A stretch of 64,000 nucleotides of DNA from Legionella jamestowniensis (GTDB lineage: Bacteria > Pseudomonadota > Gammaproteobacteria > Legionellales > Legionellaceae): assembly GCF_001467745.1 (NCBI RefSeq), contig NZ_LNYG01000013.1, positions 1,914,201-1,978,200 on the forward strand. The letters run 5' to 3'. The first letter of the stretch is position 1. Each line of letters starts with the position of its first letter. Both the position numbers and the translations under genes were made by a program. The notes under the pieces were generated by a model. It worked only from the letters and a program-made list of their open reading frames with translations. It was not told the DNA's origin and did not search any database. Below are positions 47,637-57,833 of this stretch, one piece after another.

Positions 47637-49607
47637 ATGTGGTACCAAGACTTAATGTTACCCCTGCTTGCTAAAGTTAAAACAGCGGATAGACAGAAAG
47701 CCGCAATTTTTTTAGAAAATTTTCTTAAGCAGTTAAAGCAAGCGCTTTATTTTGAAGAGAGTAGTATTCCTGTAGCACCTATGCTTCAGCTAATAGATAG
47801 TTCTTATTCTGCATTTAAAAATACCAATGATAATTCTCTGTCACTAAATCAGTTTGCTAATGTTGTTTTCCCAAGAGCCTTACTTTATGTCAAAGTTAGT
47901 GAGGACTCAGCCACTTGGAATGTCGATTTCTTGTCTATCGTAGAGCAAGTAAAAGAGGATTTGGGTTGGCAAGCAGATATTGATGAGTTAAGCCGTGATT
48001 TTGCATCGGGTCAGAAAAAACTTAATAGTAAAACTTATCTTAGTGACACAGACAAGGCTATTATTTATTTGCTGAACAAAAAGGAAATAAAGTTACTCCA
48101 AATTTTAAAGCATCAATTGAATGTTAATTTTTTTGATCTTGAGATTATTTTTCGTCGATTCGGCAGCACTAAAAATTTGGAAGCATTTAGACAAGATAGT
48201 GTGCAGTTAGAAAATAGTGCCTCTCGAGATTTCAACGATTTGGTAGGTTTTTTAACGCTGCCTGGTCTGATTCAAAAAATGAAAGAGGCTGCTGTATTAT
48301 TCGCCCGTTTTGAATATGAAAATTCAACATTCCTAAGTCTTGCCAAAACCCTGGAGGGTCAAGAGCAAGAACTCAGCAAGGCATTTGCAGAATTAGCCCC
48401 TAATTTGGGAAAAATAAATGAAGTAAAGAAAAGAATTAAAGATAACTTACAAGAGCAAATGGAGCAATTAGTAGCTTCTTTAAGTAACGACATACAGGCA
48501 ATGCGCCTATTTTCTCATGCATTTGCCTCTCATAATTTTCTTTTTCCAAATCTAGTGCAGCAAATAGAAGACCAACTTAAACTTAAAAACAGGGAAATAA
48601 AAGCTCTTTTTCCAGAGAATATTGCTAAGCTCTGTTTAGACATCTTTAAGGTAGAATGTGAACTATGGGAAAGTAGTCTAAATAATCAAAATATAAAGTT
48701 AGAAGAAAAAAATAAGATTAAATTGAAGGATTTACTTCAGCAACTCGAATTGCTATTAGATGGAAGTCCATTAAAAACCAGATATTCTTTCTTGAAATAT
48801 TTTGAAAAATTCTCCGTATTTTCACCTTTGCTTATGAAGCAGAATGGTTTACTTCAACTAAATCCAGTGCCTCAGAGTATTCTAAAAATTAAAAAATTTG
48901 CAGAACAATTAGATTCACCCCATAAAGAAAAAATTCAACAGTTTGCTACTCAAGAGCAGGAGCGTTGGGAAAGTTCGGATAAGCCTGCAGATGCGGCTTA
49001 TACCACTGCCTTTGGAATGTCCCTGACAGAAGCATTTTATAATGAACTGCTCGCTGCTAATTCCTGGGAGTTGTTGCAAAAATTAAAAAGTTTTGCTCCA
49101 TCTTTTACTGAAAAAGAGGCTGTTAATTTTATTTTTGAAGCGATTTTGAATAGAAATAACAGAAATCTAGCCATGCTTGATACGCATGAGATCGCTACGG
49201 CAATTACGCAGATGGAAGTTTTTGCAAATACGACGAGCTTGAGAAAAAAGAACGCAATAAACGATTTAGTACCTCAGCTAAAAACTCAATGGCAGAATTT
49301 ATCTATAGAGTTGATAAAACCTAACCCTGATAACGGCAAGGTGCAACACTTAAAATCAAATTTTGTGACATTACTTCATTCAAAAGATGAATTAATGAAT
49401 GAGCATCAAGATCCTTGGTGGCAAATCGTATTTAATATCATGTTTGCTTTGACAGGCGTTGGTGCGCTCGCCATTGCTGGTAAAACAGTCTATAGCGGCC
49501 TTAAACATCAACAATTATCCATCAATTCATGCCTCTTTTTTGCAAAGACTGCCTCACAAGGAAAAATTGAGACCATTGAAGAGAAAGTGATTAGTGTGAC
49601 TGCGTAA
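47637..49607 (+). CDS. Large coiled-coil protein with C-terminal membrane segment (possible Dot/Icm effector)
   Basis: 656 residues, no recognised family. Mostly alpha-helical and Lys/Glu/Leu-rich, with coiled-coil-like stretches in the middle (VKKRIKDNLQEQMEQLVASL, and KLEEKNKIKLKDLLQQLELL). One hydrophobic segment near the end (WWQIVFNIMFALTGVGALAI, about 600-620). The C-terminus IETIEEKVISVTA is acidic then hydrophobic, as in many Dot/Icm substrates. TAGGATG lies before the ATG. Upstream bases 47586-47601 hold a tandem TTAATGTA TTAATGTT. These fit a secreted effector but do not prove one. Confidence 0.7.
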   Translation: MWYQDLMLPLLAKVKTADRQKAAIFLENFLKQLKQALYFEESSIPVAPMLQLIDSSYSAFKNTNDNSLSLNQFANVVFPRALLYVKVSEDSATWNVDFLSIVEQVKEDLGWQADIDELSRDFASGQKKLNSKTYLSDTDKAIIYLLNKKEIKLLQILKHQLNVNFFDLEIIFRRFGSTKNLEAFRQDSVQLENSASRDFNDLVGFLTLPGLIQKMKEAAVLFARFEYENSTFLSLAKTLEGQEQELSKAFAELAPNLGKINEVKKRIKDNLQEQMEQLVASLSNDIQAMRLFSHAFASHNFLFPNLVQQIEDQLKLKNREIKALFPENIAKLCLDIFKVECELWESSLNNQNIKLEEKNKIKLKDLLQQLELLLDGSPLKTRYSFLKYFEKFSVFSPLLMKQNGLLQLNPVPQSILKIKKFAEQLDSPHKEKIQQFATQEQERWESSDKPADAAYTTAFGMSLTEAFYNELLAANSWELLQKLKSFAPSFTEKEAVNFIFEAILNRNNRNLAMLDTHEIATAITQMEVFANTTSLRKKNAINDLVPQLKTQWQNLSIELIKPNPDNGKVQHLKSNFVTLLHSKDELMNEHQDPWWQIVFNIMFALTGVGALAIAGKTVYSGLKHQQLSINSCLFFAKTASQGKIETIEEKVISVTA

Positions 49608-49720
49608 TGCAGTCATTCTAATAGCAGCTATCTAAATAGTTGATCTTTACCTCTGTATAGCATCAATGTGGGGTGATTACAGTTTAATCTAGTCACTAGT
49701 CTTGCATAAGAGCCATACAT

Positions 49721-51367
49721 CTAAAAGTTCATACTCACTTTTGCTTGAGAAGCATTATAATTTTTAATCATTTCGGTAAGCAATTGCTTATCTTGAAGTG
49801 TCTCAACAAGCTCTTTGATTCGGGGTTCAAAGGTTATTGCTTCAAAGTAATTTAAATCAGAAAGTGATAGCTTTTCGAGACAACCTTTTACTGTAAGAAA
49901 GGTATTTGTTCCAGTACTTTCTGCCATTAAATCTTGACTGAGTTTTCTTAAGACATTAGTTCTATTTTGTTTTTCAATAAAGGTTTGAATTTCTTGACTA
50001 CTACTAACCGGGAGATCTGCCAATTCCTTACGTAAACTTGTTTCGAGTTCCTGAATGCATTCCACAACCGTTTCAATGTCTTCATTACGATAACCCGTAT
50101 AGTCGGCTATTATTTTTTCATAATGGTGATATTTATCGATGAAAACCTGAAAGGGCTCTTTCTGTTGAGAATAATTGACTATAGTATCAGCCACAAGTCC
50201 TCCTAATACCATGGGGATAGCTGATGAAATACCCACGGGATAATAAGGTGACATGGCGCAATCGCCTAAAAGGACAATATAACCTCCATTAGGAAGTTTT
50301 CTGCAGGGTTTATCTACATACCGCATATCAGATAAAAAAGTATTGATATTAGATTGCTTGTCATTTTCACCTTTCTCATCGATGATAAAATTATCTGCGG
50401 AAACCTGCACTCTTTTTGCGGCAAAAAAGCTAGCCCACTCAAGCGCCTTTCTTCTTTTAATAACCGGATTAGAGTTTGTATGAAGAAGCTCGGGGATACG
50501 AGATGCAATAAATAAGCGAGGTTTCCAGTTTGGATCTTGTAAATTTTCTTTATACAAATTATCGTCAAAAATACAGTCTGGATTGCCCCATAACGGATCC
50601 CAGCCGTAAGAGTGTAACTCTTTAGCGCTTAGCTGAATTGGTTTTCTATTTTTTGCCAGAAACTCTTGATAGGTTTTTTCTTTACTCAAAGGTTTTACTG
50701 TTAATCTCGCAGCAATGTGATGAGTTGGCGTTCCCATTTTTTTATAGTGGAAAGGAGTTAATGAGGATGTAAAGTCTTTGGAAATGATGTTATTGAGTTC
50801 TTGTACTAATTCCCTTTTTTCCCCCTCACAGATCAATAAATAATCAAACGTTACAGATTTCTCATTTTCTAAATGCAGTACTTTTTTTTGCAAATCAATA
50901 GTTATGACTCTTGTTTCGTGCCATTGTAATTTAACGTTTGGGATAGTTTGATGATCGATGTGTTCTTTAAGCACTTCTTGTAAGGCTTTAATTGAAAAAT
51001 TTTTAGGGGCAGGATAATTATCTTTCTGACGCATTAGTTTGCGTAAAAATTTTTGTCGTTTGTTTAAATTGTTAATGGGATTTTGGTGTGTATCAATTAA
51101 TTCCCCATGATGATTAATTCGTAACTCATTATGTGGATCAAATAACCGGTGGCAAAATTCATCCCATCTTAATTCTGGATCAGGAAGAATGTCCGTTTTA
51201 GGAACAATTAGTTTTTGTCGACGTGTAAATTCTTTACGTTTTTCAATAACATCAATTCTAAGTTCAACAGCGGGTGCTTTTTGGGCTTTTTCTAAAAGCG
51301 AGGCAATGGTTGCCAAACCAGCAGGGCCGGCGCCTACTACGGTTACATCGATTACAACTTGTGGCAT
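49721..51367 (-). CDS. FAD-dependent monooxygenase-like protein
   Basis: 548 residues. Rossmann start VTVVGAGPAGLATIASLLEK and, after it, VIEKRKEFTRRQKL; the second FAD motif is IVLLGDCAMSPYYPVGISSA near residue 370. This is the PHBH-like fold of kynurenine monooxygenase and MICAL-type enzymes. The C-terminal ~150 residues are helical and charged and are not part of the core. The substrate is unknown. It is a stand-alone gene next to the possible effector. Confidence 0.72.
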   Translation of the reverse strand: MPQVVIDVTVVGAGPAGLATIASLLEKAQKAPAVELRIDVIEKRKEFTRRQKLIVPKTDILPDPELRWDEFCHRLFDPHNELRINHHGELIDTHQNPINNLNKRQKFLRKLMRQKDNYPAPKNFSIKALQEVLKEHIDHQTIPNVKLQWHETRVITIDLQKKVLHLENEKSVTFDYLLICEGEKRELVQELNNIISKDFTSSLTPFHYKKMGTPTHHIAARLTVKPLSKEKTYQEFLAKNRKPIQLSAKELHSYGWDPLWGNPDCIFDDNLYKENLQDPNWKPRLFIASRIPELLHTNSNPVIKRRKALEWASFFAAKRVQVSADNFIIDEKGENDKQSNINTFLSDMRYVDKPCRKLPNGGYIVLLGDCAMSPYYPVGISSAIPMVLGGLVADTIVNYSQQKEPFQVFIDKYHHYEKIIADYTGYRNEDIETVVECIQELETSLRKELADLPVSSSQEIQTFIEKQNRTNVLRKLSQDLMAESTGTNTFLTVKGCLEKLSLSDLNYFEAITFEPRIKELVETLQDKQLLTEMIKNYNASQAKVSMNF

Positions 51368-51461
51368 AACTAGATCAAAAAATATTAAAATTGGCGAAAA
51401 TTATACCACAATGACGCGTAATAAAACTAGGTGGATTGGCTCAAAACAATTATCCTCTTAA

Positions 51462-52325
51462 TTACGAGTTCTTCACAAAAACACCAAAAGGGGCATAAAG
51501 TTCTTTACCATTGATTTTTACCTGCGCAAAAACTTTGGTATAGCCTGATTTTTCAGGTTGAATATGGAATTGTAATTCCGGACCTCCTCGCGCCCCCTTG
51601 CCAGTTGGTTCTTGCCCCATCGGGTGAATATGTACAACGGTTTTAAGATCCTGGTTAAAACCGACAATGTGAGCAAAAGCCCCCATGATGGGCTCTAAAT
51701 TCTCTACAGGTTTGCCTTTATTGTCAGTAATAACAATTTTCCCCATTGTAGGTTTTCCTGTTTGTAGAGGAGTGTCAAATGATAAATGAAACTGGTAACC
51801 ATCTACAGCGCTTTCATAAGAGGATTGAGGTTTAATATTGATAGATTCATTGTTGTCTCCAGAAAGCAAATCGACTGTTACATACTCTTGTTTATTTGTT
51901 GTAACAGGTACTAAATCAGCCCAAGCTCGGTACGTGCCGTTCTTATGCGCAGGCTGCCATTGAAAGCGGTAAACACCTGCTACTTTTGTTGGTGTGGGGT
52001 GCACATGACTATAATCAGAAAGCGTATTATCAATAATTAATAAATGAATTTTTTGAGTATGAACTTCTTTAAGATCGGACAGAAGGACAGGTTGGTTTGT
52101 TTTGTTGTTAGTGAGTTTAATGAAAACTTCTTTCCCTGTATTCTTAGGGATAATTTTTTCAATGGTAAAATCAATGGTTGATAATGGTTGTGAAGTTGAC
52201 GAGGAGTGTTGATGATGTTGATGCACTGCCAACTTAGAGTGAGCAATCAAAGGGGGACAAATCAAATTCATCAAGAAAAAGATAATCAGATTTTTCTTAG
52301 TTAGTATAGAAAGTAATTTTTTCAC
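51462..52325 (-). CDS. His-rich secreted protein at the end of the metal efflux operon
   Basis: 287 residues from a GTG at 52325, with GGAG 6 bases upstream; an ATG further in (MNLICPPLIAHS) is an alternative. A signal peptide ends around PPLIAHS, followed by HQHHQHSSS. The rest is beta-rich, with TLSDYSHVHPTP, VVHIHPMGQEPTG and other His/Met sites that could hold copper. The final gene of the copper operon, 35 bases after the RND pump. Probably a periplasmic metal-binding protein; no named family. Confidence 0.72.
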   Translation of the reverse strand: MKKLLSILTKKNLIIFFLMNLICPPLIAHSKLAVHQHHQHSSSTSQPLSTIDFTIEKIIPKNTGKEVFIKLTNNKTNQPVLLSDLKEVHTQKIHLLIIDNTLSDYSHVHPTPTKVAGVYRFQWQPAHKNGTYRAWADLVPVTTNKQEYVTVDLLSGDNNESINIKPQSSYESAVDGYQFHLSFDTPLQTGKPTMGKIVITDNKGKPVENLEPIMGAFAHIVGFNQDLKTVVHIHPMGQEPTGKGARGGPELQFHIQPEKSGYTKVFAQVKINGKELYAPFGVFVKNS

Positions 52326-52360
52326 AACATACTCCAGTGCATTTAGATAATTTATATGGC

Positions 52361-55300
52361 TTATTGCAGTTGGTGCTTGGCTCGCCATTGTTCAATGTAA
52401 TTATATACCGTAGGCACCACGATCATATTTAAACAGGTTGATGTGAACAAGCCACCTAACAGCACTTGTGCCAAGGGACGTTCCAACTCTTTACCAACAG
52501 GGGATCCCCAAAGTAAAGGAATTAAGCCTAAGGCAGTGGTAGTTGCTGTCATCAATACTGGAATAAGTCTATCCAGGGTGCCTTGCACGACAACTTCCTG
52601 CAGTGTTTTTCCTGTTGTGCGTAATTGATTATAGTGGGCAACGAGAATAATACCATTGCGTGCCGCAATACCAAACAAGGTTATGAAACCAATCATGGCA
52701 GCGATACTCATTTCTCCACTGGCAAAAAATAAAGAAAAGACACCACCAATTAGGGCCAAAGGTAGGTTAAAAAGCACCAAAACGGCTTCTCTTAATGTAC
52801 CAAATGCCTTGTACAATAACAGAAGCATGGCGATAATTGCCAAACCACCTAAAAGCAGTATAGTCCGAGCGGCTTGTTGTTGTGTTTCAAACTGTCCCCC
52901 ATATTGGATAAAATATCCAGGAGGCAATTTGACCTGTTCGTTAATTCGCTGTTTCAGCGTGCGGATAACCTCTCCTAAATCCTTTTCCTGGACATTAAAA
53001 GCGATAACGACCATACGCTGGACATTTTCGCGATTGATTAGAAAAGGTTGCTCTTGTTCCGAAATTTCCGCAACGGCCCTCAAGGGAATTTTTTCAGTTT
53101 GCTGCGAATCAATTCCATGTGCGTCAATTAACATGTCATGAACAGCCTTTACACTTTGCCGACCTGGTTCAGCCAAGCGTAAATACAGATCAAAACTGCG
53201 TTGTCCTTCAAGCACACTTGAAACTTGCACCCCATTAAGTAATGTTTGGATATCTTCAGAAATCTGCCCGACGTTGATTCCGTAATAGGCCGCTTTTTCG
53301 CGATCGATTTTAATAATCAATTGTGGGACATTAATTTGCTGTTCCTTGTTAATATCAACAACGCCTGGGATGTCTTTAATAAGTGATGCGATGGAATCTG
53401 CGAGTTGGTTAAGCATGGCTAAATTGTCACCGAATACTTTAATCGCTACTTGTGCTCGTACACCAGAAAGCACTTCATCCATCCGGTGGGCAATGAACTG
53501 TCCAACATTAAAAACAGCACCAGGTATTAGGGCTAAGTCCTGGCGTATGCGTCTAAGTAATTCATCAGGGGGCATGCTTTTGTCTTTATCAAAGTCTAAG
53601 TAGAGATCAAATTCACTGACATTGGGGGGGAGTGCATCTTCATCCAGTTCACTCCGTCCCGCCCGTTGGGCTATGGAAATAACTTGGGGGTATTTTAATA
53701 AACGCTTTCGAACTTGCGTGCCTAACCGCATTGATTCTTCTATGGAAGTGCCGGGAAGTGTCGTCATAGCGATGATAAAATTTCCTTCATGAAACTCAGG
53801 TAAAAAAGCAGTGCGAAAAAAAGGAAGTAACATCAGCGAAATAAAGAAGATTAAAAATGCGGAAGTAATGACTAACCAGAAGTGATGAATTGACCACTGT
53901 AAAATGGGTTGGAAATGACGTTTAAGCCAGGAAACAAAAGGTGTTTCTTTTTCGCTGCTCTGTGACAGTGACAGCATGGCAGTGTTCTCTGAGGACAAAC
54001 CTTTCTGGATTAATGCATTGAAGGGATAGTTTTTATCCTGTTGTTTTTCTTTGTGATTGACAAATAATAAATAACAAAGAGCAGGTACTGCGGTGATTGA
54101 AACCACAAGAGAGCCCAAAACAGAAGCAATATAGGCAATGGCTAAGGGGCTGAAGATTTTTTCACTGACACCGGATAAGAAAAAAATGGGGATAAAGACC
54201 AAACTGACGATAATGGTAGCATAAATAACGGAATTTCTTATTTCAATCACCGCAGCAAAAATCACGGATAAGGTGGGAAGAGGATGTGTAGATGCACGAT
54301 TTAAACGTAAGTGTCGAATTACGTTTTCGACAGTAACGATACCATCATCGACCACTTCACCAATAGCAATGGCAATCCCACCAAGCGTCATTGCGTTAAT
54401 GCCAAAGCCAAAAAAATATAAAATGAGAATGCCAAATACAAATGAAATGGGCATGGAAAGAAAGGTAATGAATGAAGCCCGCAAGTTCATTAAAAAAATG
54501 AATAAAACCAGAATGACAATAAACGCGCCTTCCAGCAGGGCAATACTAAGATTTTTAATAGCTGCTTCAATGAAGGTGGCTTGTCTAAAGACATTAGTTT
54601 TTAGCTCCACCCCCGGAGGAAGAGAAGCTTTAATCTCAGCCAGGGCTTTTTCTACCTTATGTGTGGTTGTTAGGGTATTTGCACCAAAGGATTTAGAAAT
54701 CGTGCCAATGACTGCGTTTTTAACCCCAAAGGCGGCGTCGCCCCGTTTAATTTCGCCTCCAAATGTAACTGTTGCGATGTTGTCAATGGTTATAGGAATT
54801 CCTTTGCGAGTGGTTATAATTGTTTTTTTAATATCTTCAAGTGTTTTTATTCTGCCGATGGTTCCAATAATTAGCTCCCCCCCTGCTTTTTGCAGAAAGG
54901 CACCAGGAACGTTGCGATTTGACTTTTCCAAGGCTTGGCGTACTTCTTCGATACTAATGCGATAAGCCAACATTCGTGAAGAATCAAGCAGGACTTGATA
55001 TTGCTTTACTTCGCCACCTAAAGATACTACCGAGGCTACCCCTCCTAAAGCCAATATGCGAGGACGAATTACCCAGTCAGAGATAGTGCGTAACTCTTCA
55101 GGGGATAACGTATCACTTAGCAGGGCATATTTTAGCATCCATCCCACGGCTGAAATAACCGGTAGCATCACTGGCGCTTTGCTTCCAGGCGGCAGTTTAC
55201 CAACCACTTGCTGTATACGTTCATTAATCAGTTGTCTGTCGCGATAAATATCAGTTTGGTCATTAAAAATAACTACAATGGTGGATAAGCCTGCTGAGGT

Positions 55301-55555
55301 TCGTGAGCGAACAGAGGTTACACCAGGTGTTCCATTAATAGCGCTTTCCAAAGGATAGGTAATCAAGGCTTCGACATCTTGGGGAGCCATTCCTGGGGCT
55401 TCCGTTTGAACAACCACTTGTGGTGGGGCAAACTCAGGAAAAACATCCACCGGCATTTTTTGCAACGCATAGCCGCCAAGAATACATAAAGCCACCGTCA
55501 TGGCTAACACCAAAATTCGATTGGCAAGTGACCAGGCGACGAGACGGTTAAACAT
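52361..55555 (-). CDS. helA: HelA/CusA-type heavy-metal RND efflux pump
   Basis: 1064 residues. Two halves of six membrane helices each, with DVFPEFAPPQVVVQTEAPGM near the start and IAIGEVVDDGIVTVENVIRH and FGIAARNGIILVAHYNQLR in the helix-4 regions of the halves. These are typical of HME-RND pumps of the CusA/CzcA type, which drive metal ions from the periplasm through the MFP and TolC-like partners. The ATG follows the helB stop codon directly. L. pneumophila has a known helCBA operon with the same order. Confidence 0.93.
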   Translation of the reverse strand: MFNRLVAWSLANRILVLAMTVALCILGGYALQKMPVDVFPEFAPPQVVVQTEAPGMAPQDVEALITYPLESAINGTPGVTSVRSRTSAGLSTIVVIFNDQTDIYRDRQLINERIQQVVGKLPPGSKAPVMLPVISAVGWMLKYALLSDTLSPEELRTISDWVIRPRILALGGVASVVSLGGEVKQYQVLLDSSRMLAYRISIEEVRQALEKSNRNVPGAFLQKAGGELIIGTIGRIKTLEDIKKTIITTRKGIPITIDNIATVTFGGEIKRGDAAFGVKNAVIGTISKSFGANTLTTTHKVEKALAEIKASLPPGVELKTNVFRQATFIEAAIKNLSIALLEGAFIVILVLFIFLMNLRASFITFLSMPISFVFGILILYFFGFGINAMTLGGIAIAIGEVVDDGIVTVENVIRHLRLNRASTHPLPTLSVIFAAVIEIRNSVIYATIIVSLVFIPIFFLSGVSEKIFSPLAIAYIASVLGSLVVSITAVPALCYLLFVNHKEKQQDKNYPFNALIQKGLSSENTAMLSLSQSSEKETPFVSWLKRHFQPILQWSIHHFWLVITSAFLIFFISLMLLPFFRTAFLPEFHEGNFIIAMTTLPGTSIEESMRLGTQVRKRLLKYPQVISIAQRAGRSELDEDALPPNVSEFDLYLDFDKDKSMPPDELLRRIRQDLALIPGAVFNVGQFIAHRMDEVLSGVRAQVAIKVFGDNLAMLNQLADSIASLIKDIPGVVDINKEQQINVPQLIIKIDREKAAYYGINVGQISEDIQTLLNGVQVSSVLEGQRSFDLYLRLAEPGRQSVKAVHDMLIDAHGIDSQQTEKIPLRAVAEISEQEQPFLINRENVQRMVVIAFNVQEKDLGEVIRTLKQRINEQVKLPPGYFIQYGGQFETQQQAARTILLLGGLAIIAMLLLLYKAFGTLREAVLVLFNLPLALIGGVFSLFFASGEMSIAAMIGFITLFGIAARNGIILVAHYNQLRTTGKTLQEVVVQGTLDRLIPVLMTATTTALGLIPLLWGSPVGKELERPLAQVLLGGLFTSTCLNMIVVPTVYNYIEQWRAKHQLQ

Positions 55556-56527
55556 CTAATGATGATCCTCTGTTGATGATGATTGTCCTCCTGTTAACCA
55601 CAGCGTATAAAGTTGGCGATTTCCTTGGACTACCACCTCATCGCCGGCAGATAGGCCTTGGGTAATTTCAGTATAATTGTCATCACTCATTCCTGTTTTA
55701 ACGATTACCCGCTGAAATTTATTATCATCACGTTTAAAAACAAATTTTTCATCATTGGATTCTAAAATGGCTGCGTTTGGCACGGTTAACGTGTTTTTGT
55801 TTTCTTGTAAAATTAAATTTGCACGCGCAAACATCCCGGGTTTCAGTAAATTGTTTTTGTTATCCAGAATAATTTGGACATTGACGGTACGGGTAACGGA
55901 ATCAAGATTCGGTTCTATTAAAGTCACTTTACCCAAAAAGGTTCGTTTAGGATAACTTAACACGCGAACATACGCCTCTTGTCCAAGTTTTACTTTGCCT
56001 AAATCTTCCTCATAAACATTTGCTACAACAAGAAGCCGATTGCGGTTACTGATATGAAACAAGACAGTATTAGGTTCTACGGCTTGACCTAGCGTTACGT
56101 TGCGTGCATCGATAATCCCTGACATAGGTGAGGGAATGACGACACTGGGAGGAGGGTCACCAATAAGGCGTGATTGTACTTTTGCCAATGCTTGCCCTTC
56201 TTTTACACGATCACCTAAATTGGCGTATAAGGCAGAAACATTGCCACTGATTCTAACGCTGACATCGGCCTGCTCATTTGGCAACAACTGTATTTCGCCG
56301 TTTAATCCTAATATTTGGGATAAAGGGCGTTTTGTTGCATGCACAATTTTCAAGTCAATAATTTGCTCCTGCTCTTTGGTCAAAAAAACAGGACCCCGTG
56401 GTGTTGTGGAAATTTCAATTTTTTCACCATGAGCAAAACTTGCTTTACTGAAAGCGAATGCCCATAAAATAAGAAGTCCATGAAGGAGACGGTGTTTTCT
56501 AGGATACTTCACGATGAACGAATACAT
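55556..56527 (-). CDS. helB: HelB/CusB-type periplasmic adaptor
   Basis: 323 residues with a signal sequence (about 14-33). VRISGNVSALYANLGDRVKE and SPMSGIIDARNVTLGQAVEP are the two lipoyl-like halves, followed by the beta-barrel block. It bridges the RND pump and the outer-membrane channel. AAGGA precedes the ATG. It overlaps the helC-like gene by 29 bases. Confidence 0.92.
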   Translation of the reverse strand: MYSFIVKYPRKHRLLHGLLILWAFAFSKASFAHGEKIEISTTPRGPVFLTKEQEQIIDLKIVHATKRPLSQILGLNGEIQLLPNEQADVSVRISGNVSALYANLGDRVKEGQALAKVQSRLIGDPPPSVVIPSPMSGIIDARNVTLGQAVEPNTVLFHISNRNRLLVVANVYEEDLGKVKLGQEAYVRVLSYPKRTFLGKVTLIEPNLDSVTRTVNVQIILDNKNNLLKPGMFARANLILQENKNTLTVPNAAILESNDEKFVFKRDDNKFQRVIVKTGMSDDNYTEITQGLSAGDEVVVQGNRQLYTLWLTGGQSSSTEDHH

Positions 56528-57833
56528 TTAGCGTCCTTTTTCCAGAGAAGGGGCTGCAGAGGGAAATGCGGTTATTTCCTAAGGCTGTGCACAATTTCAC
56601 GACTGCTTGTAAATATTTTTCGAGAACATTGAGTTGACTCGTTTGTAATTCATTTTGCTGCCGTTGAATCTGTAAGACTTCAAGCAAGGAGATTTGGCCT
56701 TTTTGGTAGGCCTCTCTTGCTAATTTAATGTTACGATTAACGAGTTTAAACGTATTGCCAGTTTGTAATTGTTGCAAAGCCATATGCAGCGCATTAACCT
56801 GGCCATAGTTGCTGGCTACTTCATTTCGAATAGTAAGCTTTAATGCTTTTATTGTCATAAGATTTTTTGTGCCTTGCAACTTTGTTTCCATAATTCGTCC
56901 CTGGTTTTTGTTAATCAAGGGAAGTGGAATAGAAATATTGACGTTTAAAGCACGATCAGGTTTTTGCTGAGGGGCACCTTCGACAGCGATTTTCTCTTGT
57001 TGCACCGCGAGCCCAATGGTCCAATCTGCCCAGCGTTCTCTGCGAGCGAGTTGCGCATCAGCCTGGGCACGCGTAAAGTTTAGCCAGGCAATCTGCATTT
57101 CGGGACGCTGCTGTAAGGCATGTTGTTGTAATGCAGTCAAAGAAGGTAAGCCTGCCAATCTCGGTAAAGACTTATTGATTAGCAACGACGTTTGTCTTTC
57201 GCGTCCCAGTAGCAAATTAAGGCGAGCTTGCTGATTAATCCTTAAGCTGGTTAAGGCTTGCTTCTCTTGCAAAAGTCGTTGATATTCAAGTTTTGTAGTG
57301 TTTGCATCCAGTTCGGAAACTTCTGCGGCGTAAAAACGTTTTTGGCTTACTTGCATTAATTGTTGGCTTATCGTCAACAGTTTATTTAATTGTTTTAAAC
57401 GTTCATCGGTAATGAGAAGAGCGTAAAAATTTTCAGCTACTTGGCCGCGAAGTTGTCGTTTCGCATTTCTGATTTCTGCCATGGCAATAGCAATATCGAT
57501 GCGAGCGACGTTTTTTTGCTTATTAATTCGACCAGAAACAGGAAAGGCTTGGATAAAACCAATGCTGCGTGTATATTCGCCTTCATTGGTGAAAAAACGA
57601 TCATCGCTATTGAGAATTTGTAAACTTGGATTGGCCCATAAGCCTGTTTGTTTTAAGCGTGAAGCTGCCAAAAGAACATTATAGCGAGCCGCTTTTAAAT
57701 CTTTATTATTCTCTACAGCAAGTTTCACCACGGATTTCAAACTCAAAGCGGTGGCAGCAAAACCAGGCAAAGGCAGCATACTACAAATCAGTAGGCATGC
57801 TAACTTTATTTCCCTTCGCTTGCCAATTTTCAT
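56499..57833 (-). CDS. helC: HelC/CusC-type outer-membrane efflux channel (TolC family)
   Basis: 444 residues with a signal peptide (to about residue 26, PGFAATA). Two OEP repeats: [20 protein letters not shown] and [20 protein letters not shown]. Long Gln/Ala/Leu-rich coiled coils as in TolC-family channels. Start overlaps the copA stop by 4 bases. Confidence 0.9.
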   Translation of the reverse strand: MKIGKRREIKLACLLICSMLPLPGFAATALSLKSVVKLAVENNKDLKAARYNVLLAASRLKQTGLWANPSLQILNSDDRFFTNEGEYTRSIGFIQAFPVSGRINKQKNVARIDIAIAMAEIRNAKRQLRGQVAENFYALLITDERLKQLNKLLTISQQLMQVSQKRFYAAEVSELDANTTKLEYQRLLQEKQALTSLRINQQARLNLLLGRERQTSLLINKSLPRLAGLPSLTALQQHALQQRPEMQIAWLNFTRAQADAQLARRERWADWTIGLAVQQEKIAVEGAPQQKPDRALNVNISIPLPLINKNQGRIMETKLQGTKNLMTIKALKLTIRNEVASNYGQVNALHMALQQLQTGNTFKLVNRNIKLAREAYQKGQISLLEVLQIQRQQNELQTSQLNVLEKYLQAVVKLCTALGNNRISLCSPFSGKRTLNVFVHREVS

